Assembly: GCF_007489275.1 (NCBI RefSeq)
Contig: NZ_VLNR01000050.1
Location: 1 to 55,300, forward strand
DNA from: Aquimarina algiphila
Lineage (GTDB): Bacteria; Bacteroidota; Bacteroidia; Flavobacteriales; Flavobacteriaceae
Length of the DNA stretch: 55,300 nt
Reading direction: 5' to 3'
In this document: one piece after another, positions 6,879 through 16,757 of the stretch
Position numbering within the stretch: position 1 is the first letter of the stretch
Layout: each line of letters starts with the position of its first letter
Made by a program: the position numbers and the translations under genes
Notes under the pieces: model-generated
What the model was told of the DNA's origin: nothing
The model's input: only the letters and a program-made list of their open reading frames with translations
Database searches by the model: none

Positions 6879-9146
6879 TTAATTTTGTTTCTTAATTAAG
6901 TTCAACGCAGATCCCTCTCTAAACCAATCTATTTGCGAATCATTATATGTATGATTAAGCATAATAGTATCACTAGAACCATCAGCATGGACAACTTCTA
7001 ATGTTAATTGTTTACCAGGAGCAAATTGATCTAAATCTGTAAAGTTAAAAGTATCATCTTCTAAGATCAAATCGTAATCTGCCTCATTTGCAAACGTTAA
7101 ACCTAACATTCCTTGTTTTTTAAGGTTTGTTTCATGAATACGTGCGAATGATTTCACAATTACTGCACGTACACCAAGGTGACGAGGTTCCATAGCGGCA
7201 TGCTCACGTGATGATCCTTCTCCATAATTATGATCTCCTACAACTACAGTAGGTACTCCTGCAGCTTTATATGTTCTTTGCACATTAGGTACACCATCAT
7301 ATTCACCGTTTAACTGACTTTTTACAAAATTGGTCTTTTTATTGTATGCATTTACAGCTCCAATTAAACAGTTGTTCGATATATTATCTAAATGACCACG
7401 GTAACGTAACCAAGGACCTGCCATAGAGATATGATCTGTTGTACACTTACCAAATGCTTTAATTAACAGTTTAGCTCCTGTTATGTTTTTACCATCCCAA
7501 GGCTCAAAAGGAGTTAATAATTCTAAACGTTCTGAGTTTGGATCTACAGAAACTTCAACACCTGCCCCATCTTCTTCTGGAGCTATATATCCAGCATCTT
7601 CTACTTCAAAACCTTTTGGAGGTAACTCCCATCCAGTAGGCTCATCAAACATCACCTCTTGTCCATCTTCATTAATTAATTTATCTGTTAACGGATTAAA
7701 GTCCAAGCGTCCTGCAACGGCTATTGCCGCAGTTAACTCTGGAGATGCAACAAAAGCATGTGTATTTGGATTACCATCTGCTCGTTTTGCAAAATTTCTA
7801 TTAAAAGAGTGGACAATACTATTCTTAGGTGCATTTTTAGGATCACTATACCTAGCCCATTGCCCGATACAAGGTCCACAAGCATTAGTAAAAATCTTGG
7901 CATCTAATTTTTCAAAAATATCTAACAACCCATCTCGCTCTGCGGTAAAACGTACTTGTTCAGAACCAGGGTTAATTCCTAATTCTGACTTCATTTTCAA
8001 GCCTTTATCAATTGCCTGCTGAGCAATAGAAGACGCTCTAGACAAATCTTCATAAGAAGAGTTTGTACAAGAACCTATTAATCCCCATTCTACTTTTAAT
8101 GGCCAATCATTAGCTTTTGCTTTTTCGGTCATTGTATCACCAACTTCTGTAGATAAATCAGGAGTAAAAGGTCCATTTAATAATGGGCCTAATTCAGATA
8201 AGTTAATTTCAATTACCTGATCAAAATATTGTTCTGGATTTGCATATACTTCGGCATCACCAGTAAGGTGTTCCTTTACATCATTAGCTGCATCAGCGAT
8301 ATCACTACGATCTGTAGCTCTCAAATAACGCTCCATAGATTCATCATAACCAAATGTTGATGTAGTAGCTCCAATCTCGGCACCCATATTACAAATTGTA
8401 CCTTTACCTGTACATGACATTGCAATGGCTCCAGGACCAAAATACTCTACAATAGCTCCTGTTCCTCCTTTTACAGTAAGAATTTCAGCTACTTTTAATA
8501 TCACATCTTTTGGTGCTGTCCAACCTGATAACTTACCAGTTAATTTTACACCTATTAACTTAGGGAACTTTAATTCCCAAGGCATTCCAGCCATTACATC
8601 TACCGCATCTGCTCCACCAACTCCAATAGCAACCATACCTAGACCTCCTGCATTTACAGTATGAGAATCAGTTCCTATCATCATACCTCCTGGAAATGCA
8701 TAATTCTCCAACACTACCTGATGAATAATACCTGCACCAGGTTTCCAAAATCCAATTCCATATTTATTTGATACAGACTCTAAGAAATTAAATACTTCAC
8801 TACTCGTGTTTAATGCAGATTGCAAATCTTTATCAGCTCCTACTTTAGCTTGAATTAAATGATCACAATGTACGGTTGTTGGAACTGCAACTTTGTTTTT
8901 ACCCGCTTGCATAAATTGAAGCAACGCCATCTGAGCTGTAGCATCCTGACAAGCAATACGATCGGGGGCAAAATCAACATAATCTTTACCTCTTACAAAT
9001 GCGGTTTCTACTTTACCATCCCAAAGGTGGGCATATAAAATTTTCTCTGCTAATGTTAAAGGCTTACCAGTAACCTCACGTGCCGCATTTACATGATCAG
9101 CTGTTTGATTGTAGACCTTTTTTATCATTTCGATATCGAATGCCAT
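6879..9146 (-). CDS. acnA: Aconitate hydratase, mitochondrial/AcnA-type
   Basis: A 755-residue aconitase that isomerises citrate to isocitrate through cis-aconitate in the TCA cycle, in the cytoplasm. The [4Fe-4S] cluster ligands are visible: Cys in GSCTNSS near residue 358, and both Cys of ACGPCIGQW near residues 424-427. The substrate-binding TDSHTVN and the C-terminal swivelling domain with GEGSSREHAAMEPRHLG are present, and the length is that of the mitochondrial type rather than the ~890-residue AcnA/IRP type. It lies 204 bases downstream of acnB on the same strand, but a hairpin lies between, so the two are likely separate transcripts. Confidence 0.95.
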   Translation of the reverse strand: MAFDIEMIKKVYNQTADHVNAAREVTGKPLTLAEKILYAHLWDGKVETAFVRGKDYVDFAPDRIACQDATAQMALLQFMQAGKNKVAVPTTVHCDHLIQAKVGADKDLQSALNTSSEVFNFLESVSNKYGIGFWKPGAGIIHQVVLENYAFPGGMMIGTDSHTVNAGGLGMVAIGVGGADAVDVMAGMPWELKFPKLIGVKLTGKLSGWTAPKDVILKVAEILTVKGGTGAIVEYFGPGAIAMSCTGKGTICNMGAEIGATTSTFGYDESMERYLRATDRSDIADAANDVKEHLTGDAEVYANPEQYFDQVIEINLSELGPLLNGPFTPDLSTEVGDTMTEKAKANDWPLKVEWGLIGSCTNSSYEDLSRASSIAQQAIDKGLKMKSELGINPGSEQVRFTAERDGLLDIFEKLDAKIFTNACGPCIGQWARYSDPKNAPKNSIVHSFNRNFAKRADGNPNTHAFVASPELTAAIAVAGRLDFNPLTDKLINEDGQEVMFDEPTGWELPPKGFEVEDAGYIAPEEDGAGVEVSVDPNSERLELLTPFEPWDGKNITGAKLLIKAFGKCTTDHISMAGPWLRYRGHLDNISNNCLIGAVNAYNKKTNFVKSQLNGEYDGVPNVQRTYKAAGVPTVVVGDHNYGEGSSREHAAMEPRHLGVRAVIVKSFARIHETNLKKQGMLGLTFANEADYDLILEDDTFNFTDLDQFAPGKQLTLEVVHADGSSDTIMLNHTYNDSQIDWFREGSALNLIKKQN

Positions 9147-9295
9147 AGGACAATTATTTTATTTATGTTATCTCTACGAATTTAACAAAAAAACAAATTG
9201 AAAACACCCAGAATGCTATTGATTATATCGATTATAAATAAGCAAAAAATTGATAGTACACTTATCACAAAAGAAACATGATTTATAAATAGAAG

Positions 9296-9319
9296 AAGCC
9301 CAAGTTTTCACTCAGGCTT
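9296..9319 (-). terminator. Probable terminator of acnB
   Basis: Read on the minus strand, AAGCCTGAG pairs with CTTGGGCTT over nine positions if two G-U pairs are allowed; on the plus strand these become C-A mismatches, so the hairpin is specific to the minus-strand transcript, as expected for acnB. The following T-run is weak. Confidence 0.5.
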
Positions 9320-9350
9320 TATTTTTATTTTTAAAAAAGTAACTTAATTA

Positions 9351-12128
9351 CTAAACTACTAATTGTTTTTGTGAGGGTTTAAATTTAGTTAATATAATTC
9401 CATCAACAGCAGCTTCATACTCTTCCATAGTAGGCGTTCTGCCTAAAATAGCAGATAAAACCACAACTGGCGTAGAAGATAACAGAGATTCTCCTTTTTT
9501 ATCATCAGCATCTCTAACAACTCTTCCTTGAAATAAACGTGTAGAAGTAGCCATCACCGTATCCCCTGGTTCTGCTTTTTCTTGGTTACCCATACACAGG
9601 TTACATCCAGGACGTTCTAAGTATAACATATTCTCATACTTTGTACGTGCCAACCCTTTTGGTGCACTATCATCGAACTCAAAACCTGAATATTTAACTA
9701 AAACATCCCAATCGCCTTCTGCTTTTAACTCATCCACAATATTGTATGTTGGAGGCGCTACAACTAAGGGAGCATTAAAGTTAACTTCACCCTGTTGAGC
9801 TTCAATGTTTTTTAACATTTGAGCTAAAATTTTCATATCTCCTTTATGGATCATACAAGATCCTACGAAACCTAAATCTACCTTCTTTGTTCCTCCATAG
9901 AAAGATAATGGTTGAATATTATCATGCGTATAACGCTTAGATACATCTTCATTATTCACATCTGGATCAGCTATCATTGGTTCCACAATCTTATCTAGAT
10001 CAATGACAACTTCAGCATAATATTTAGCGTCTGCATCTGGTTTTAATGCCGGTTTAGTTCCTGTTTTAATTTCAGTGATACGGTTGTTTGCTTTATCAAC
10101 TAACCCTTTAAGATCCAGCTTCGGATTATCCATCCCTTTATCAATCATAATCTGAATACGATCTCTAGAGATTTCTAATGACTCTATTAAAGTATCATCC
10201 TCAGAAATACAGATAGATGCTTTTGCTTTCATTTCGGCAGTCCAATCTGTAAATGTAAATGCTTGATCAGAAGTTAATGTACCAATATGCACTTCTATAA
10301 TTTTTCCTTGGAAAACATTTTCACCTTCAAACTGATTTAACATCTGTTCCTGAGTAGCATGAACAACATCACGGAAATCCATGTAACTTTTCATATTGCC
10401 TTTAAAAGTTACTTTTACAGATTGTGGAATTGGCATCGTAGCCTCACCTGTAGCTAATGCTAAAGCAACTGTTCCAGAATCCGCTCCAAAGGCAACACCT
10501 TTTGCCATACGTGTATGCGAATCTCCACCAATGATTACATCCCAATCATCAACTGCTATATCATTTAATACTTTATGAATTACATCAGTCATTGCATGAT
10601 ATTTCCCTTCAGGATGACGCGCAGTAACTAATCCGAAGTCATTCATAAACTTCATTAATCTTGGAATATTAGCTTTAGACTTATCATCCCAAACTGAAGC
10701 TGTATGACATCCTGATTGATACCCTGCATCTACAATTGGAGAGATTACTGTAGCAGCCATCATCTCTAATTCTTGAGAAGTCATTAAACCAGTAGTGTCT
10801 TGAGAACCTACAATGTTTACTTCAACTCTAACGTTAGAACCAGCATGTAATGTTTTACCTGGAGTAGTTCCTACTGCATTTTTATTGAATATTTTTTCAA
10901 CAGCAGTTAACCCTTGTCCTTCTATAGAGATTTCTTTTGATTCAGCATATACTTGAGGAACATCAATTCCTAAAGTTTTAGCGGCAAACGTTTGTAATTT
11001 TTTACCAAAAACGACGGCATAAGAACCTCCTGCCTTGATAAACTCCATTTTTTGAGGAGTCAACGCTGTTGAAATATCTTTTAATTCTTTATCTCCGTTA
11101 TACAATTTCTTTGTCTTCGTATTTATGGTAAGTACTGTACCTGTATCAACGGAATATGTTTGCTTTAATACTGGTTCTCCATTTTCATCAACGACCGTGT
11201 TTCCATCAGCATCTTTTTGCTTCACCCAGTTTTTTAAATCAATACCAATACCACCTGTTACCCCAACTGTTGTTAAGAAAATTGGTGCAATACCATTTGT
11301 ACCAGCTATTACTGGCGCTATATTAATAAATGGAACATATGGGCTAGATGAAATACCTGTCCATAATGCTACATTGTTTACACCTGACATTCGTGAAGAT
11401 CCCACTCCCATGGTTCCTTTTTCTGCAATTAACATTACACGTTTATCAGGGTGTTGCTCTTTTAGCGCTAACAATTCATTTTGCATATCTTTATTGTGCT
11501 CAAACATACACTGACCATGTAATTCACGATCTGATCTTGAATGTGCATCTGCTCCCGGAGATAATAAATCTGTAGAAATATCACCTACTCCCGCGATATA
11601 GGTAACAACCTCTATTTCTTCATCAATCTCTGGTAATTTAGTAAAAAATTCTGCTTGAGCATAGCTTTCAATAATATCTTTAGCAACAACACTTCCTGCA
11701 TCATAAGCCAGTTTCAAACGTTCTGTATCTGCCTCATAAAGAAAAACTTGCGTTTTTAAAACTTTAGCTGCTTCTTGAGAAACAGCCTCATCATTCCCCA
11801 AAGTCAAATCTAATAATACTTCTACTGAAGGACCACCTTTCATATGTGATAATTGCTCAAATGCAAAAGCAGGCGTAATCTCTTCAACAACAGATTCACC
11901 AAGAATAATTTCTTTTAAAAATTTAGCTTTTACACTAGCGGCACTTGTCGTCCCAGGTAAAGTATTATAAATAAAAAAACTAAGGGAATCTTCTCGATGT
12001 TCGTTATTCTTATCTTTGATTTGCGAAATAATTTCGCTTAATAACTCAGCTCCATCAATTGGCTTAGGGTGTAATCCCTGAGATTTTCTTTCTTCGATCT
12101 CCCTGATGTAATCCTTATAAGTGTTCAT
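9351..12128 (-). CDS. acnB: Aconitate hydratase B / 2-methylisocitrate dehydratase
   Basis: A 925-residue AcnB-type aconitase, longer than the ~865-residue proteobacterial form but with the usual order: an N-terminal helical (HEAT-like) domain, the swivelling domain placed early (GVGSSRMSGVNN near residues 240-255), then the catalytic domains with GGDSHTRM near 537-544 and the cluster ligands in GSCMIHKGD near 773 and RPGCNLCMGNQ near 838. It catalyses citrate/isocitrate conversion and in other bacteria also 2-methylaconitate hydration. Its presence next to an AcnA-type enzyme means the organism has both isoforms. Upstream lie 628 bases with no intact gene and an acnA relic. Confidence 0.95.
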   Translation of the reverse strand: MNTYKDYIREIEERKSQGLHPKPIDGAELLSEIISQIKDKNNEHREDSLSFFIYNTLPGTTSAASVKAKFLKEIILGESVVEEITPAFAFEQLSHMKGGPSVEVLLDLTLGNDEAVSQEAAKVLKTQVFLYEADTERLKLAYDAGSVVAKDIIESYAQAEFFTKLPEIDEEIEVVTYIAGVGDISTDLLSPGADAHSRSDRELHGQCMFEHNKDMQNELLALKEQHPDKRVMLIAEKGTMGVGSSRMSGVNNVALWTGISSSPYVPFINIAPVIAGTNGIAPIFLTTVGVTGGIGIDLKNWVKQKDADGNTVVDENGEPVLKQTYSVDTGTVLTINTKTKKLYNGDKELKDISTALTPQKMEFIKAGGSYAVVFGKKLQTFAAKTLGIDVPQVYAESKEISIEGQGLTAVEKIFNKNAVGTTPGKTLHAGSNVRVEVNIVGSQDTTGLMTSQELEMMAATVISPIVDAGYQSGCHTASVWDDKSKANIPRLMKFMNDFGLVTARHPEGKYHAMTDVIHKVLNDIAVDDWDVIIGGDSHTRMAKGVAFGADSGTVALALATGEATMPIPQSVKVTFKGNMKSYMDFRDVVHATQEQMLNQFEGENVFQGKIIEVHIGTLTSDQAFTFTDWTAEMKAKASICISEDDTLIESLEISRDRIQIMIDKGMDNPKLDLKGLVDKANNRITEIKTGTKPALKPDADAKYYAEVVIDLDKIVEPMIADPDVNNEDVSKRYTHDNIQPLSFYGGTKKVDLGFVGSCMIHKGDMKILAQMLKNIEAQQGEVNFNAPLVVAPPTYNIVDELKAEGDWDVLVKYSGFEFDDSAPKGLARTKYENMLYLERPGCNLCMGNQEKAEPGDTVMATSTRLFQGRVVRDADDKKGESLLSSTPVVVLSAILGRTPTMEEYEAAVDGIILTKFKPSQKQLVV

Positions 12129-12704
12129 ATAGTATAAAATAGAATTCTTCGAATGTCAAATGTGATTATTTAGATAGCACATAAATTTCCTTTTCTTGCC
12201 TCTTGAAATTACAACAATTCAATTTGTATAGTTGTCTCATGACAAATTATAAAATCAGTAGATAAATCTACATCATCCTTACAGCTTGTATATATTTTAA
12301 TTGTTTTAGTTTTCAAAAGGTGTGAACATAAAACTTTTTCAACATATAATAACAGATATGTAAGACTTTACAAGTAATACATACTTCTTCTACAATTCAG
12401 GCATATACCATTTTTATCATATTGATATCGAATGCCATATCTTATTATTTTTAAGTATTGAAAAGTCCTGCGAAAATACGAATTTTAAAGGATTTTCTTA
12501 AATGAATAGTTCTAATCCTATCTTTTTACGTTTTTAAAAAAAATAGGGGGGTCATTTATCGAAATTCACAAATTAAATTTATGAATACTACAGAATCAAT
12601 AAAATTTTATAAAAGAAAATACTTGCTCATTAAATCGATTTACGAAAACGTTATAGTTAACTCTTAAAAATTAATTAAAATAATAGCAAAATTGTCTATA
12701 TATA
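12129..12704. other. Long gene-free region upstream of acnB
   Basis: About 575 bases without an intact gene. The only recognisable content is the acnA-like relic at 12361-12438. The rest is AT-rich and probably holds the acnB promoter; I see no convincing consensus box. Confidence 0.5.
12361..12438 (-). pseudogene. Decayed copy of the acnA 5' end
   Basis: On the minus strand the segment opens with ATG GCA TTC GAT ATC and reads MAFDINMIKMVYA then stop, against MAFDIEMIKKVYN in the intact acnA. About 29 of 31 bases around the start match acnA (9121-9151). Past the stop the similarity continues weakly (EVCITCKVL against REVTGKPL) if four codons are missing. This is best read as a relic of a second acnA or of a duplication that spanned the acnA start. 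Confidence 0.6.
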
Positions 12705-12735
12705 AAAAATGAAGTCATATTACAACTTCATTTTT
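12705..12735 (-). terminator. Terminator of the LTxxQ-like gene
   Basis: AAAAATGAAGT at 12705-12715 pairs with 12725-12735 with a nine-base loop and T runs, just downstream of the minus-strand gene ending at 12757. Confidence 0.8.
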
Positions 12736-12756
12736 ATCTACAAATATTAATTATCC

Positions 12757-13188
12757 TTATTTACGTCCTCTTCTTTTTTTACCTTTTCTTTTCCTTAATT
12801 CTTCATATTGTACCAATTGAGTTTCTGAAAGTGTTGCTTTAAATTTTTCATCCTCTATTTTCATCATCTCTTTATGATTTTTGGACAATTCTTTTTGTTC
12901 GGCACTTAAGGTAGAGTCCAAGGTTTTTTTTCTCTCTTTTCTAGAAATCTCACGATTTTTAACAATCGCAAGTTGTTCTTCGGTAAAGGTAGCTTTCATA
13001 GTATTTTTATGCTCCTTTCGTAATTTCTTTTTGATTTCTAATTGAGCCTTTTGATTTTCTGAGAGACTTTGATGAAACTCTTTTCTTAATTCTTTACGCT
13101 TTACATGTTCTTCATTTGATTGTGCAGAGATTGATGAAACTCCAATAAATACCGAAAACACCAAAGCATATATTACATAATTTTTCAT
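12757..13188 (-). CDS. Secreted helical protein with LTxxQ-like repeats
   Basis: A 143-residue protein with a signal peptide (MKNYVIYALVFSVFIGVSSISAQ) and an otherwise all-helical, very Lys/Glu-rich body. Four spaced motifs resemble the LTxxQ motif of the Spy/CpxP family: LSENQKAQL, FTEEQLAIV, LSAEQKELS and LSETQLVQY, about 30 residues apart. In that family such proteins are periplasmic chaperones or stress sensors. The C-terminus is a basic run (RKRKGKKRRGRK). It is transcribed alone, downstream of the MoxR/SurA operon, which fits an envelope-quality role; that link is an inference. Confidence 0.65.
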   Translation of the reverse strand: MKNYVIYALVFSVFIGVSSISAQSNEEHVKRKELRKEFHQSLSENQKAQLEIKKKLRKEHKNTMKATFTEEQLAIVKNREISRKERKKTLDSTLSAEQKELSKNHKEMMKIEDEKFKATLSETQLVQYEELRKRKGKKRRGRK

Positions 13189-13375
13189 TCTATTATTATC
13201 TTTTTATTAAACAATACATTTCTTTTGAACGTTCTATACATTAGACTTTCAAAAATAAAGAAGGTTTAATTTTGATCGACACAATAGTAATTAGTGAAGA
13301 GTCTGTAAATTTTATTCGTACAAGAGCAAAAACTTTATAAGTTTCTTATATTAAGATAATAATTATAGTAGTTTT

Positions 13376-14332
13376 TTAGAATAAGCTACTAATCACATCT
13401 TCTACAGTTACATTTTCAGCTTCAGCTTTATAATTCTTTATAATTCTATGGCGAAGAATTCCCATAGCAACTGCTTGCACATCTTCTATATCAGGAGAAA
13501 ATTTACCTTTTACCGCAGCATTAGCCTTGGCAGCAAGAATAAGGTTTTGAGATGCTCTTGGCCCTGCTCCCCAATCAATATAATTTTTCACTAATTCTGT
13601 AGCTGTTTCTCCATTAGGTCTTGTTTTACCAACCATACCTACTGCATATTCGATTACATTATCTGCAACAGGTATTCTACGAATCAGATGTTGAAAATCA
13701 ATAATTTCCTGTGCTTTAAATAACGAATTAACAGTATTAGTTTTATCTCCTGTGGTACTCTTTACTACATCTACTTCTTCCTGAAAACTTGGATATTTTA
13801 ATTCTATTGCAAACATAAATCTATCCAATTGTGCTTCTGGCAAAGGATATGTCCCTTCTTGTTCTATAGGGTTCTGTGTTGCCAAAACAAAATAGGGTAA
13901 ATCAAGTTTATAATGATGTCCTGCAACGGTTACAGCTCTTTCTTGCATAGCCTCTAATAGTGCAGCTTGAGTTTTAGGAGGAGTACGGTTTATCTCGTCT
14001 GCAAGAATAATGTTAGAAAAAATAGGACCTTTAATAAATTTAAAATGCCTTGTTTCATCTAAAATCTCACTACCTAATATATCACTAGGCATTAAATCCG
14101 GCGTAAATTGAATTCTTTTAAAATCTAATCCCAGAGCTTGTGAAATTGTATTTACCATGAGTGTTTTAGCCAAACCAGGCACACCGATAAGTAATGCATG
14201 CCCCCCAGAAAAAACTGAAAGAAGTATCTGATCGATAACCTTCTCCTGCCCAATAATTACTTTGGAAATTTCTTTTTTAAGTTCTGAATGTTTTTTTACT
14301 AAGGTTTCAATAGCTGCTACGTCGTCTGACAT
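13376..14332 (-). CDS. MoxR-family AAA+ ATPase
   Basis: A 318-residue MoxR ATPase. Walker A is GVPGLAKT (residues 50-57), Walker B is NIILADEIN (about 107-115), sensor 1 lies in FVLATQNPIEQEGTYPLPEAQLDRF-type sequence near 148-172, and the lid domain fills the C-terminus. MoxR proteins act as chaperones that assemble or activate partner proteins, usually with VWA-domain proteins encoded next door. Here no DUF58 or VWA gene is adjacent; the gene follows the SurA-like gene by one base and is thus the last gene of the chaperone operon, suggesting an envelope-related client. Confidence 0.92.
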   Translation of the reverse strand: MSDDVAAIETLVKKHSELKKEISKVIIGQEKVIDQILLSVFSGGHALLIGVPGLAKTLMVNTISQALGLDFKRIQFTPDLMPSDILGSEILDETRHFKFIKGPIFSNIILADEINRTPPKTQAALLEAMQERAVTVAGHHYKLDLPYFVLATQNPIEQEGTYPLPEAQLDRFMFAIELKYPSFQEEVDVVKSTTGDKTNTVNSLFKAQEIIDFQHLIRRIPVADNVIEYAVGMVGKTRPNGETATELVKNYIDWGAGPRASQNLILAAKANAAVKGKFSPDIEDVQAVAMGILRHRIIKNYKAEAENVTVEDVISSLF

Positions 14333-14333
14333 A

Positions 14334-15812
14334 TTATTTTTCGTTTTTTAACCAGTTACCACTATACTCGCAGTCTCTGTACTCACCGTTTACTTTTATA
14401 TAGGTATCCATGATTTTTTCACTCTGCCATTTACGAATAGCGTCAATTTGTTTTTTCCTCAACGCTAATTCTTGTATTTTTCGATAATCATTAGCATAAT
14501 CTGCTATATGTTCATCATATCGGTTAAGTACTGTAATCAATTTAAACTTTTTTCTACCTTGACGATCCTGATCTGGAATAACCAAAGAGATGTCATTCGT
14601 TTTTAATTTGGATACTTGATCGTACAATATAGGGTCAATTTTGGTAAGTTCAAAATGAGTATCTCCTGTAGTTGGATTAAGTAGTTGTCCACCGTCTTCT
14701 CTAGTCTCTTTTTCATCACTGAATTTTCTAGCAGCTTCCTTAAATTCAATAGAACCAGAAACGATACTTGTACGAAGAGAATCTATTAATCTTTTAGCTT
14801 CGTCTACACTTGCTCTTGTTACATCAGGAACAAGAAGTATATGTCTTACATCTATTTCTTCTCCTCTTATTTTATCTACTTTTACAATATGCCATCCAAA
14901 ATCTGTTTTAAAAGGTTCGCTTACTTCTTCTTCTTGTAAGCTAAAAGCAACATCTTTAAATTCTTTTGCAAAGTTTGTCTGGCGATCTAATGTATATTTA
15001 CCACCTGTAGATTTAGATCCCGGATCTTGAGAATACAGTACCGCTTTGGTTGCAAAACTGCTCCCATTCTCAACAATATCTTCTCTAAACTGATTTAACC
15101 TATCGATCACCTTTTGTTCTTCCTCTTGAGGAATTTCTGGTTCTATAACAATTTGAGCTAGCTCGAGTTCGGTTCCAAAAAGCGGTCTTTCTTCTTCTGG
15201 AATATCATCAAAGAATTCTCTAATTTCTTCTGGTGTGATTTCAATATCTTCAATAATCTTAGCTCTCATCTGCTCTGATAACCTATTTGATTTGTTGATT
15301 TCAAAAAGTTCTTTCTTAAAATCTTCTAAGTTATCTTTTTTATAAAATCTTAATACTTTTTCTACAGTCCCCAACTCATTCGTCATATAGTTTAACTGTT
15401 GATCAACCATAGAATTAACTTCGGCATCTTTTACTACTATACTATCCTGAACGGCATGATGCGCATATAATTTTGTTTCAAACAAACTTCCGGCAAGCTC
15501 ACAACGGCTTACATCCGAGGACGAAACTCCTTCACTAAGTAATTGTCTGTAAGCTATATCAACATCACTATCCAGAATCACATTTTCTCCAATCACTGCC
15601 GCTACACCATCTATTTTTACTCTTTGGAAAGATGGTTTTACAGTATCGATCTTTGGGTTAATACTATCATTAACAATAGCAGCGCTCTGGCCTGCGATGG
15701 TATCTTGTTTCACTATGGTATCCTGAGATACTTCTTCAATAATCTCTTGGGAATAAAGTTCTACTCCTACACCAATAATGAACATAACGCAAAGCGCGGT
15801 AGTTTTAATCAT
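14334..15812 (-). CDS. SurA-like peptidyl-prolyl isomerase with two parvulin domains
   Basis: The start at 15812 gives a clean signal peptide (MIKTTALCVMFIIGVGVELYSQ) and an eight-base overlap with the upstream gene; an upstream ATG at 15842 is also open. A SurA-type N-terminal chaperone domain begins with VAAVIGENVILDSDV and is followed by two parvulin domains, the first with SQDPGSKSTGG and FGWHIVKV, the second with VRHILLVPD and FSDEKETREDGG. The second lacks the C-terminal FGYHI-type motif, so it may be inactive. By family, it guides outer-membrane proteins across the periplasm to the BAM complex. It is the third of three related genes in the operon that ends with moxR. Confidence 0.88.
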   Translation of the reverse strand: MIKTTALCVMFIIGVGVELYSQEIIEEVSQDTIVKQDTIAGQSAAIVNDSINPKIDTVKPSFQRVKIDGVAAVIGENVILDSDVDIAYRQLLSEGVSSSDVSRCELAGSLFETKLYAHHAVQDSIVVKDAEVNSMVDQQLNYMTNELGTVEKVLRFYKKDNLEDFKKELFEINKSNRLSEQMRAKIIEDIEITPEEIREFFDDIPEEERPLFGTELELAQIVIEPEIPQEEEQKVIDRLNQFREDIVENGSSFATKAVLYSQDPGSKSTGGKYTLDRQTNFAKEFKDVAFSLQEEEVSEPFKTDFGWHIVKVDKIRGEEIDVRHILLVPDVTRASVDEAKRLIDSLRTSIVSGSIEFKEAARKFSDEKETREDGGQLLNPTTGDTHFELTKIDPILYDQVSKLKTNDISLVIPDQDRQGRKKFKLITVLNRYDEHIADYANDYRKIQELALRKKQIDAIRKWQSEKIMDTYIKVNGEYRDCEYSGNWLKNEK

Positions 15813-16653
15813 AGACTTCAAATTGTTTGTTCTCAACTGCATCTCTTGTAATATCTTTTTCTATTTTTTTAATCAGTTCCAGCTTTCTCCTATTCAGGAT
15901 AATTTGCCGTATTGTAGGTTTTATATACTCTAATGGAGCTATTTCATTATGTTTTAAAACATCTTTTATTTTTACCATATATACCCCAGTAGAATCTCTA
16001 AGTTGTATATATTTTCCTTCTTTCAGAAATTTTGTCTTCTCCTGTTTTCTTAAAACTGGTATTTTACTAAACACCTGTTCTAGCTTTATCCAGACAGAAT
16101 CATTTAAAGAATAGGATAGGTATTCATTTTTTTTTCCTCCTAATTCCTCTACATCCTCTTCATTAAAACGATTTAATTGTCGTTGCGTTGCAACAATATT
16201 TCCATAATCAGGTGGCAAATGTAAGTAACGTAATTTTACTAACTCCTCATTGAGATTAAAATTTTTCAAATTTTGATCATAATACGTCTCCAAATCCTGA
16301 TTTGTTATATCCATATTGATCGCTTTATTAATAACAGCATTCTTATACGCATTGATATATAAAGTGCTTTTGTAACTTTCTACTAAATCATCAAATTCTT
16401 TTAATTCTTCTTCAGTAAGGTTTAGTTTAGCCTTATCAATAAATAATTGACGAGTTGCCCAGGTATTGATGTAATTATTGACAATATTTACACTGTCTGC
16501 TTCAGAAGTGTTTTTGGGCACTAGTGTTTTGATGTCCTCTTTATACAAATAGGTCTCATTTACTCTGGCTATTGCTTCTTTTTTAATTTGATTTTTAAAA
16601 TTCTGGCAAGAAACAACTATTAATAACAATAGTATTAAGTTATAATATTTCAC
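15805..16653 (-). CDS. SurA-N-like lipoprotein lacking a parvulin domain
   Basis: A 282-residue lipoprotein (signal ending LIVVSC, Cys16). The helical N-terminal half resembles the chaperone domain of SurA/PpiD proteins (an IARVNETYLYKEDI start, then long helices), and the C-terminal half has helices that would close this domain, but I see no parvulin signature such as a GGxLGxF or FGxHI motif. It is therefore probably a chaperone without isomerase activity. It sits between two parvulin proteins and overlaps the next gene by eight bases, indicating co-translation and a shared role in outer-membrane protein assembly. Confidence 0.75.
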   Translation of the reverse strand: MKYYNLILLLLIVVSCQNFKNQIKKEAIARVNETYLYKEDIKTLVPKNTSEADSVNIVNNYINTWATRQLFIDKAKLNLTEEELKEFDDLVESYKSTLYINAYKNAVINKAINMDITNQDLETYYDQNLKNFNLNEELVKLRYLHLPPDYGNIVATQRQLNRFNEEDVEELGGKKNEYLSYSLNDSVWIKLEQVFSKIPVLRKQEKTKFLKEGKYIQLRDSTGVYMVKIKDVLKHNEIAPLEYIKPTIRQIILNRRKLELIKKIEKDITRDAVENKQFEVYD

Positions 16654-16757
16654 AAGTCTTAATCTTTTTATTTATCCAAAAACAATCCCAAAAATTGTAA
16701 AACCAATAATAATTTCGGTTTGAAGTAAATATTTAGAGGCTATTATATTTACTTTAT

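Noticed and set aside
7483..8022. Long plus-strand frame inside acnA, and similar antisense frames elsewhere
   Set aside because: They lie fully inside well-supported genes on the other strand and show no domain, signal or start context of their own.
12541..12560. GGGGGGTCATTTAT segment as another IS21-like end
   Set aside because: It is a single copy without the ~24-base spaced series seen at 34-110.
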